Shown here: in pieces, positions 1 to 5,150 of the stretch | How positions within the stretch are numbered: position 1 is the stretch's first letter | How the letters are laid out: each line of letters starts with the position of its first letter | Assembly: GCA_937873255.1 (NCBI GenBank) | Contig: CALMVM010000260.1 | Location: forward strand, 1-6,167 | Direction of reading: 5' to 3' | Origin: an uncultured Verrucomicrobiota bacterium | Lineage (GTDB): Bacteria > Verrucomicrobiota > Verrucomicrobiia > Chthoniobacterales > SZAS-18 | DNA length: 6,167 nt | Position numbers and translations under genes: made by a program | Notes under the pieces: model-generated | The model's input: the letters and a program-made list of their open reading frames with translations, nothing else | Told to the model about the DNA's origin: nothing | Databases searched by the model: none

Positions 1-1
1 G

Positions 2-1138
2 AATTTCACCTCCACCGCCGTCCGCGAGGCGCAGGGCAGCGTGTTCACCAACAAGTACGCCGAGGGTTACCCCGGCAAACGCTGGTACGGTGGTTGCGAG
101 AACGCCGACGTGGTCGAACAACTCGCCATCGACCGGGCCAAAAAACTCTTCGGCGCGGAGCACGCCAACGTCCAGCCCCACAGCGGCGCGCAGGCGAACA
201 TGGCGGTCTATTTTTCCGTGCTCCAGCCCGGCGACAAGATCCTGACGATGGACCTGTCCCACGGCGGGCACCTGACCCACGGCAACAAGGCGAATTTCTC
301 GGGCCGCTTCTACGACGTGGTGCATTACGGCGTCGCGCAGGCCGACGAGCGCATCGACTATGAGGCTTTCGCCAAACAGGCCGAGGCCACGCTGCCGAAG
401 ATGATCACCGTCGGCGCGTCGGCCTATCCGCGCACGCTGGACTTCGCGCGGATGCGCCAGATCGCCGACAGCGTGGGCGCGCTGCTATTTGCCGACATGG
501 CGCACATCTCCGGCCTCGTCGCCGGCGGCGCGCACCCGAGCCCGGTGCCGCACGCGGACTTCGTGACCACGACCACCCACAAGAGCCTGCGCGGCCCACG
601 CGGCGGGATCATCCTTTGCAAAGAGCCATTCGCCAAGGGGGTGGATTCGCAGGTGTTCCCCGGCATCCAGGGCGGGCCGTTGATGCACGTCATCGCGGCC
701 AAGGCGGTCTGTCTGCACGAGGCGCTGCGGCCGGAATTCAAGGATTACCAGCGTCAGGTCGTGCTCAATGCCAAGGCCCTTGCCGCGCGCCTCACGCACA
801 ACGGCTACCGACTCGTCTCCGGCGGCACGGACAATCACCTCATGCTCGTGGACCTGCGTCCGATGGGTTTGACCGGCAAGGACGCCCAGGAGACGCTCGA
901 CCACGCCGCCATCACGGTGAACAAAAACGCCATTCCCTTCGACACGGTCAGCGTCTTCAAGGCCGGCGGCATCCGCATCGGCACACCAGCGGTCACCACG
1001 CGCGGCATGAAGGAGGAGGAGATGATGGAAATTGCCGACCTCATCCACGAAGGTCTGCAAGCGCGTGGCGACGACGCGGCCTTGAAAAAAGTGCGCGGCT
1101 CGGTTGGGGCGTTGACCCGTCAGTATCCCCTGCCCTGA
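2..1138 (+). CDS. glyA: Serine hydroxymethyltransferase, 5'-truncated by window edge
   Basis: This PLP enzyme interconverts serine plus tetrahydrofolate with glycine plus 5,10-methylene-tetrahydrofolate in the cytoplasm, supplying one-carbon units. The reading frame is open from base 2 and its first residues, NFTS..V.EAQGSV, already match the conserved N-terminal part of the family. The true start is therefore upstream; the GTG at 41 is an internal valine codon. About 378 residues are present against roughly 415-420 usual, so about 35 are missing. Visible hallmarks are [15 protein letters not shown], the HSGAQAN loop, SHGGHLTHG, the PLP-contacting DMAH, and [14 protein letters not shown], whose lysine (codon 581-583) forms the Schiff base with PLP. 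The C-terminal [14 protein letters not shown] motif is also present. The gene ends in TGA, and the next gene begins five bases later, suggesting co-transcription. No lesions were seen, and the identification is essentially certain. Confidence 0.97.
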   Translation, partial: NFTSTAVREAQGSVFTNKYAEGYPGKRWYGGCENADVVEQLAIDRAKKLFGAEHANVQPHSGAQANMAVYFSVLQPGDKILTMDLSHGGHLTHGNKANFSGRFYDVVHYGVAQADERIDYEAFAKQAEATLPKMITVGASAYPRTLDFARMRQIADSVGALLFADMAHISGLVAGGAHPSPVPHADFVTTTTHKSLRGPRGGIILCKEPFAKGVDSQVFPGIQGGPLMHVIAAKAVCLHEALRPEFKDYQRQVVLNAKALAARLTHNGYRLVSGGTDNHLMLVDLRPMGLTGKDAQETLDHAAITVNKNAIPFDTVSVFKAGGIRIGTPAVTTRGMKEEEMMEIADLIHEGLQARGDDAALKKVRGSVGALTRQYPLP

Positions 1139-1143
1139 ACTCT

Positions 1144-1608
1144 ATGAGAAAAGTCGCTCTTTCCATTCTCATCGCGGCCACGCTGTGTCTGGCTTGTCGA
1201 TCCGTGCGTGCCGACGACGCGGCCGACGTGCGCAAGGCATTCGACACGTTCGTTCAGTACACGAAATCTGACGACTAACGCTCGCTCGCCCTGTTCGCGC
1301 CGGACATCGCCGTGACGTTTTATTACGACGCGGGCCAGGGCAATCGTGAAATCACCCTGCCGGCGGACAGGTTCCGCGAGATGGTCAAGAAGAGTCTCGC
1401 CAGGAAGGAAGGCAACTCGGATACGTACGAGGACATCGAGTGCAAGCAGGACGGCGACACGGTCAAACTGACCTGCACGTTGATCCCCGGCAAAACAGGC
1501 GAGCGCGCACCGCTCATCCTCGTCTACACCAAAGACGGGTCGGGCGAGTTCAAGATCAAGGCGATGCGATTGAAAGTCCCGCCGCCGAAGGTGACGCCGG
1601 GGAGTTGA
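1144..1608 (+). pseudogene. Small exported protein gene interrupted by one in-frame TAA
   Basis: An ATG five bases after glyA opens a frame of 44 codons that ends at TAA 1276-1278. The same frame then stays open for 109 more codons to TGA 1606-1608, with no frameshift. Joined, it would be a protein of about 154 residues. Residues 1-24 look like a Sec signal peptide: basic MRK, a hydrophobic core, and a likely cut after SVRA. The remainder (AAD.RKAFDTFVQYTKSDD, stop, RSLALFAPD..VTFYYD, then charged strands ending in a KVPPPK tail) resembles small periplasmic proteins with an NTF2/SnoaL-like helix-plus-sheet plan. That fold guess is inference, and I do not recognise a named family. Codon use after the stop is as GC-biased as before it, which points to a very recent mutation or a base-calling error. 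The GTG at 1312 could start the 3' part, but that product would lack the signal peptide. Confidence 0.75.
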
Positions 1609-1656
1609 AAGTCATCGCACTGGGTAGAGAGCGCAGCTGGTAACGGAAATCCTCCT

Positions 1657-1703
1657 AGCCCCGGCAGGGGCGTAAGAGTTTAGCCCACGGCGTGAGCCGT
1701 GGG
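1657..1703 (+). repeat. Left outer arm of inverted repeat (A-B unit)
   Basis: This arm is repeat A (1657-1672), an 11-base linker TAAGAGTTTAG (1673-1683) and hairpin B (1684-1703). Its reverse complement recurs at 1826-1871 with only one base missing, so the linker is conserved along with the two hairpins and the A-linker-B block behaves as one unit. Confidence 0.85.
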
Positions 1704-1724
1704 AAAGGCGGTTAGATCGAGCAC

Positions 1725-1803
1725 AGCCCCGGCAGGGGCGGAAAAAAACAGCCGGGCCGTTTTCTGAAAAGCAAGCTGGTCTTCTTACGCCCCTGCCGGG
1801 GCT
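1725..1803. repeat. Inner inverted pair of repeat A
   Basis: Two perfect 16-base copies of repeat A face each other at 1725-1740 and 1788-1803, separated by 47 bases of A/T-richer sequence. Their midpoint (1764) coincides with that of the outer arms. Only the second copy has the TCTTA-side linker start seen in the outer arms. Confidence 0.8.
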
Positions 1804-1825
1804 TTCGTACATTTGCGGCCGCTGA

Positions 1826-1871
1826 CCCACGGCTCACGCCGTGGGCTAAACTCTTACGCCCCGCCGGGGCT
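1826..1871 (-). repeat. Right outer arm of inverted repeat (B'-A' unit)
   Basis: Reverse complement of the left arm: hairpin B (1826-1845), linker CTAAACTCTTA (1846-1856) and repeat A (1857-1871). This A copy lacks one base, in the loop (GGC instead of GGCA), so its 5-bp stem is intact. It ends 31 bases from the stop codon of the YcaO gene. Confidence 0.85.
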
Positions 1872-1902
1872 GTGGCGCTCTGGATACGCAACCCAAATCG
1901 CC

Positions 1903-3414
1903 TCACTGTTCGCCCATCGACAGGCGTGTGACATGCCGACTCGGTTCGCGGTAGAGCACGTACAGGTCGCTCATCAACGCACCCAGCTCCGGACCGTCCA
2001 GCCAAGCGTCCCCGCCGAGACGCGCACGCGCCGGCCCTGTCAACGGCACGGGCGACGCACCCGGCGGCGGGTTGCCGACCTCGGCCAGTGTCGGCTTGCG
2101 ACCGCGCAGACGTGTCACGTTGCGTTCGCCGATCCGGTGGTAACTCATCGTCTCCACTTCCAGGCCGGGCACGATCATCTTGCACGCGCACACGCTGCTG
2201 CCCGGCGTCGTCAGGTCGGCCACGAGCACGTCCATCCCGGCGCCCGTCAACCGCGCTACGGTGCGGCGCAGCAGCGCCTCCTTGTCCGAGGTGAGTTCCT
2301 CCGCTTCCGCTGGCGCGGCCAGCGAGTCGAACGAAACGGTTTCCTCCACCGCGAACACCGGCGCGAGCACGCGGCGCATTTCCTCCAGCGAAAACCCGAG
2401 CCACCGCCGCATGCCTTCCAGGCCGCGTGGTTCCTCGTCGGCGGGGCTAAGGATTTTTGCGTATGCCTTCAGATAACCCTCCGGCGCGACGGCGCGCACG
2501 CGTTCGAGCGGACCGTGGAAAAGCGCGAGCCTCGCCCGCGACGAGGCGAACTCCAACAGCGCCTTGCGCAACGCCACCGCCGGCACCGGATGCACCGCCT
2601 CGCCGCACGCCGCCGCCATCACGGGCAGCCCACCCGTTGCCGGGTCACGGTCGTAGCCGACCGCGTACAGGTTGACGAACCCGAAGTCCGTCGCGGCGAC
2701 CTTCACGCACATCTGCACGCCCGTGCGGTCGTAGCGGTCAAGCAGTTCGCGCGCGACGGGATCGGTGATCGTGTCCAGATCGATGGCCGTCGGGCGAGCC
2801 AGCGCGCGGTATTGGACGCTGTTGCCGTCGCGCTGGAGGAGTTCGAGCAAACCGTGCACCTGGGCCATTTCCGGGTTGGTGCCCGCGCCGTGGCCGTTGG
2901 TGATGGGAGTGACCAACCGCGCGACGCCCGGACGCGCGGGAGCGTCCATTCCCGCGCACGCGACGAATTCCGCCGGGATCATCACGGGCTCGTTGGTCGA
3001 CCAACGGCGCACCTCGACCCATTCGAGGGTCTTGTCCGGCGTGTACGCGCTGCCGGCTTCCAAACAGAGGGACACGGGATCGACCACGCCGCTTTCGCCA
3101 TGGCGGGAGAGCATTTCGTTGTACGAGCCCGTGACCCGCTCCATCCGCGCGAGCGCCAGGCTGGAGGATACCTCCTCGGTCAGTTCGCCGTAGGCACCGA
3201 CGCACGCCTCGTCCTCGGTCGCTCCGTAGCCGATGCCCTCGCACAACGGCCACGCCTTCGCGGAGCCGCTGTCGGAAGCGGAAGGGAAAAGAGTGAGCGC
3301 CTGCACGGGGATGCCGAGGCGGTCGAGCGGGGTCAGCGAAAATTCCATCAATCGGCCCGGCGGCAGCGCGCGACGGTACGTTTCGATGGCGGCGGGGATC
3401 GTCATGTTCATCAT
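1903..3414 (-). CDS. YcaO-domain protein (ATP-dependent cyclodehydratase/thioamidase superfamily)
   Basis: This 503-residue protein carries a YcaO domain. Known members use ATP to activate a backbone amide or small-molecule carbonyl, giving azolines, thioamides or amidines; E. coli YcaO is linked to ribosomal protein S12 methylthiolation. Visible signatures are CEGIGYGATEDEA..GELTEE (58-81, with E77xxE80 matching the first acidic ATP/Mg motif), TNGHGAGTNPE..HGLLELLQRD (172-196), ALRKALLEFASSR (281-293) and DLTTPG..CKMIVPGLEVE (400-421). At residue 194 there is Gln where family members I know usually read ELxERD. The C-terminus (RLSMGEQ) lacks the proline-rich tail typical of azoline-forming members. 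The start ATG at 3414 overlaps the stop of the preceding deacetylase gene (ATGA); ATGs at 3411 and 3405 are alternatives. There is no Shine-Dalgarno sequence, so translational coupling is likely. The substrate is unknown: no E1-like/ThiF partner, TfuA, dehydrogenase or precursor peptide is visible nearby. Confidence 0.9.
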   Translation of the reverse strand: MMNMTIPAAIETYRRALPPGRLMEFSLTPLDRLGIPVQALTLFPSASDSGSAKAWPLCEGIGYGATEDEACVGAYGELTEEVSSSLALARMERVTGSYNEMLSRHGESGVVDPVSLCLEAGSAYTPDKTLEWVEVRRWSTNEPVMIPAEFVACAGMDAPARPGVARLVTPITNGHGAGTNPEMAQVHGLLELLQRDGNSVQYRALARPTAIDLDTITDPVARELLDRYDRTGVQMCVKVAATDFGFVNLYAVGYDRDPATGGLPVMAAACGEAVHPVPAVALRKALLEFASSRARLALFHGPLERVRAVAPEGYLKAYAKILSPADEEPRGLEGMRRWLGFSLEEMRRVLAPVFAVEETVSFDSLAAPAEAEELTSDKEALLRRTVARLTGAGMDVLVADLTTPGSSVCACKMIVPGLEVETMSYHRIGERNVTRLRGRKPTLAEVGNPPPGASPVPLTGPARARLGGDAWLDGPELGALMSDLYVLYREPSRHVTRLSMGEQ

Positions 3415-4193
3415 GGAAGGTGGGGCAGTTCGGCTGACTGACCGGACGCGACGAGAAACGTCTCTGCATAGCCGTTCTCACCGGCCTCGCGGCGATGAAA
3501 CGCGGTCAGCTTCTCGCGCACGCTGTCCGCACCTCCGAATTGGAATTTGATCTGCGACACATACAGGCAGCAGCCGACGATTTTGCGTTCCAACGCTTCC
3601 CCGGACAAGGTGACCCTTTTTTGAATCAGCAACAAATTTTCCAGTGCTCTCGCCGGCCGCGCCGACGGTTCACGAATGGCATAAGGCGTGTCCCGATACC
3701 AACAAACGCGGTGCCCGCCGGCGTAAACGCCGAGCACGGCGCGGATCGTTTGCAGGTGATCGACGTGGTTGCCCAAGCCCTGCGGGGCGAACACCACGTC
3801 GGGCCGCAGTTCCGCGTCGAGCGAGGTCAGGTCGTCGCGTATCGATTGCCAGACCGTGTCGTCCGCGCGTTCGCCGGAGAACAATTCGGCGGGCGATTCA
3901 TATCCCCGGTGCGGGGCCTCGCGGAGTTGCCAATGCCACGCGTCGTCCACGCCCGCCAACTCCGCGAACGTCGCGTCTTCCGAGCGCCGCAGCGCCATGT
4001 AATCGACTTCCGGCGCGATGCCCTTGTCCGTCTGGCAGCGCAACGCGAAACCCTGCGGATCGTCCACCGAAGCCGCGAACACCGTGCACAACACCACCCG
4101 CCACGCCGGATCGTCGGCGAGGCGCAGCAGCGTGCCGCCGCACGAGAACGCCACATCGTCGAGATGGGGCGAGAGGAAAAGGGCCGTCGGCAT
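3411..4193 (-). CDS. PIG-L/LmbE-family zinc-dependent deacetylase-like protein
   Basis: This 260-residue protein has the usual length of the PIG-L (LmbE-like) family. The family removes N-acetyl groups from sugar conjugates such as GlcNAc-inositol, GlcNAc-malate (bacillithiol pathway) or antibiotic intermediates. The metal site is visible: SPHLDDVAFSCGG near the N-terminus (H10 and D13 as zinc ligands, D12 as likely general base) and HVDH at 143-146 (H146 the third ligand). MALRRSEDATFAELAG (66-81) matches the helix that commonly follows in the family. No signal peptide or membrane segment is seen, so it is probably cytoplasmic. The ATG at 4193 is chosen because the catalytic motif begins only seven residues in. 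No Shine-Dalgarno sequence precedes it; a hairpin (4198-4216) sits just upstream instead. It overlaps the YcaO gene by four bases, so the two are almost certainly co-expressed. The substrate cannot be told from sequence. Confidence 0.9.
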   Translation of the reverse strand: MPTALFLSPHLDDVAFSCGGTLLRLADDPAWRVVLCTVFAASVDDPQGFALRCQTDKGIAPEVDYMALRRSEDATFAELAGVDDAWHWQLREAPHRGYESPAELFSGERADDTVWQSIRDDLTSLDAELRPDVVFAPQGLGNHVDHLQTIRAVLGVYAGGHRVCWYRDTPYAIREPSARPARALENLLLIQKRVTLSGEALERKIVGCCLYVSQIKFQFGGADSVREKLTAFHRREAGENGYAETFLVASGQSAELPHLP

Positions 4194-4197
4194 GCGC

Positions 4198-4216
4198 GGG
4201 GGATTTCGGGTCCCCC
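4198..4216. promoter_or_regulatory. Hairpin immediately upstream of the deacetylase start
   Basis: GGGGGA (4198-4203) and TCCCCC (4211-4216) form a perfect 6-bp stem around a 7-base loop. In the minus-strand mRNA it ends four bases before the deacetylase ATG, so it could hinder ribosome loading. Read on the plus strand it is followed by TGTTTT and resembles a weak intrinsic terminator, but no plus-strand gene precedes it. The function is a guess. Confidence 0.35.
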
Positions 4217-4248
4217 TGTTTTACGACGCCCGCAGGTCGATGGATGAT

Positions 4249-4268
4249 CCCGCCGCGCGAGCGGCGGG
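4249..4268. terminator. GC-rich hairpin after phoU, possible weak terminator or attenuator
   Basis: CCCGCCGC (4249-4256) and GCGGCGGG (4261-4268) form a perfect 8-bp stem; the loop is GCGA on the plus strand and TCGC on the minus strand. It begins 11 bases beyond the phoU stop codon on the minus strand. The downstream minus-strand bases (ATCATCC) contain no T-run, so it is not a classic Rho-independent terminator. It may stabilise the phoU mRNA 3' end or reduce read-through into the deacetylase gene. Confidence 0.4.
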
Positions 4269-4279
4269 CATTTACATGC

Positions 4280-4975
4280 TCACACCGCCGTGGATTGCGT
4301 GCCGATGTGACGGATGTCCCGCGCCTGCGCGGCGTAAATGGCATCCTCGGCGATGTTCGTCGCGTGGTCGCCGATGCGTTCCAGATTGCGCGCGATGAAA
4401 ATCAAATCCAGATACCCGCGAATCTGCCCCGCGTCGGCGGCCATCCGCTCGGTCATGCGGGTGGCGATGCCGCGGTTCATTTCGTCGAGCTGCCGGTCGC
4501 GCGGCTTGATGCCCAGCGCCAGTTCCGCGTCGCCTTCGGTGAACGCCTGGAGGCTGTCCTTGAACATCGCCGTGGCCTCGCGCGTCATCACTTCGAGCTG
4601 ATGGGTTTCGGGCAACGCCGGTTCCTCGTTGAGCTTGCGCACGCGCCGGGCGATGGAGGTCGCCTGGTCGGCGATGCGCTCCAGGTTCGCGCCGATCTTC
4701 ATCGCCGCGATGATCCCGCGCAAATCCCGCGCGACCGGTTGGAAGCGCAGGAGAATGTCCATGCCGTCGTGATCCACCTGTTTTTCGAGCGAATCGATCT
4801 CCTCGTCGTCGGCGATGGCCTGGTTGGCGAGTTCGTTGTCGCGCGTGAAAAGCGCCGCGAACGTGTTGTTGAGGTTGCGCTCGGTCAGGCTGGCCATCAA
4901 CAGCAGATTGTCGTGCAGCGTGCGCAGCGCCGTCTCGAAGGAATTGAGGATGTGTTCGCGGGGTGCGGGAGCCAT
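4280..4975 (-). CDS. phoU: PhoU phosphate-signalling regulator
   Basis: PhoU is a cytoplasmic, all-helical, metal-binding protein. It links the PstSCAB phosphate transporter to the PhoR/PhoB two-component system and represses the Pho regulon when phosphate is plentiful. From the ATG at 4975 it has 231 residues, the normal length. The two PhoU repeats are visible, each with the metal-binding motif: NLERIADQATSIA (97-109) and NLERIGDHATNIAED (197-211). The N-terminal FETALRTLHDNLLLMASLTE also fits the family. The frame is open upstream to 5092, but the extra 39 residues do not look like PhoU and would run through the candidate Pho box, so the 4975 start is preferred. A pyrimidine-rich leader (TTTTCCTCC) rather than a Shine-Dalgarno sequence precedes it. 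It lies divergent to pstS, whereas in E. coli phoU ends the pstSCAB operon. Confidence 0.95.
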   Translation of the reverse strand: MAPAPREHILNSFETALRTLHDNLLLMASLTERNLNNTFAALFTRDNELANQAIADDEEIDSLEKQVDHDGMDILLRFQPVARDLRGIIAAMKIGANLERIADQATSIARRVRKLNEEPALPETHQLEVMTREATAMFKDSLQAFTEGDAELALGIKPRDRQLDEMNRGIATRMTERMAADAGQIRGYLDLIFIARNLERIGDHATNIAEDAIYAAQARDIRHIGTQSTAV

Positions 4976-5058
4976 GGAGGAAAAGGACGTGGGTGAGCGG
5001 GCGCGGTGGTGAACGTTACGAAGTGTGGGGCTGCCCCGGCAAGTTCTCATGCGCGTTG

Positions 5059-5080
5059 CTGTGACAAAATCGTCACAACA
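5059..5080. promoter_or_regulatory. Candidate Pho box (PhoB operator) between phoU and pstS
   Basis: On the plus strand CTGTGAC-AAAA-TCGTCAC reads as two 7-base half-sites spaced 11 bases apart, like the PhoB consensus CTGTCAT-N4-CTGTCAT with a few mismatches. On the minus strand TTGTGAC-GATT-TTGTCAC fits about as well. The same bases also form a perfect inverted repeat, TGTGAC/GTCACA (5060-5065 and 5072-5077). The site is in the only shared control region of two phosphate genes, 70 bases before the pstS start and 83 before that of phoU. I could not find a convincing -10 box for either direction. Confidence 0.55.
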
Positions 5081-5150
5081 CGGGGCGCGCATTGCGTGGG
5101 GTGTTCACCGAACCTCCCGGCGACACGAAACACCCCGATTATCCGTGCTT

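Larger units (their letters stand above)
1657..1871. repeat. Nested palindromic cluster of REP-like hairpin repeats
   Basis: The gap between the convergent upstream gene and the YcaO gene holds two repeat types. Type A is AGCCCCGGCAGGGGCG, a 5-bp stem GCCCC/GGGGC with a GGCA loop, at 1657-1672 and 1725-1740, and in reverse orientation at 1788-1803 and 1857-1871. Type B is CCCACGGCGTGAGCCGTGGG, an 8-bp stem with a GTGA loop, at 1684-1703 and reversed at 1826-1845. The order is A-B-A then A'-B'-A', so the whole block is an inverted duplication centred near 1764. It resembles REP/REPIN-type intergenic elements. The central spacer 1741-1787 contains a weak imperfect hairpin flanked by A-runs and T-runs (about 1745-1763) that might help end transcription from either side. 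No RAYT (TnpA-REP) transposase gene is in the window. Nothing protein-coding is supported in 1609-1902. Confidence 0.85.

Noticed and set aside
1619..1646. Sequence resembling a tRNA D-arm (GGGTAGAG...GCTGGTAACG), considered as a tRNA remnant or attachment site
   Set aside because: No acceptor stem, anticodon stem or T-arm follows, and there is no integrase or duplicated end nearby. The likeness is short and probably chance.
1815..1822. GCGGCCGC palindrome inside the repeat cluster, considered as an operator or assembly scar
   Set aside because: An 8-base GC palindrome is expected by chance in DNA of this composition, and it is not repeated in the mirrored spacer.
1612..1830. Minus-strand open frame with translation like HGSRRGLNSYAPAG
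   Set aside because: This peptide is simply the translation of the hairpin repeats; the same type of spurious peptide also arises on the plus strand from the right arm (1826-1871).
3415..3440. Possible precursor peptide gene for the YcaO protein, sought around the unit on both strands
   Set aside because: The YcaO and deacetylase genes overlap, the 86-base upstream gap is filled with hairpins, and no short Cys/Ser/Thr-rich frame with a plausible start was found in the flanks.
1813..3441. A 542-codon plus-strand open frame opposite the YcaO gene
   Set aside because: It is a GC-driven shadow: its protein is Arg/His/Ala-rich with no recognisable domain, it begins inside the repeat cluster, and the opposite strand encodes a clear YcaO protein over almost the whole length.
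3644..4996. A 450-codon plus-strand open frame across the deacetylase and phoU genes
   Set aside because: It spans two genes clearly coded on the minus strand plus their intergenic hairpins; the translation is Arg/Pro-rich with no domain.
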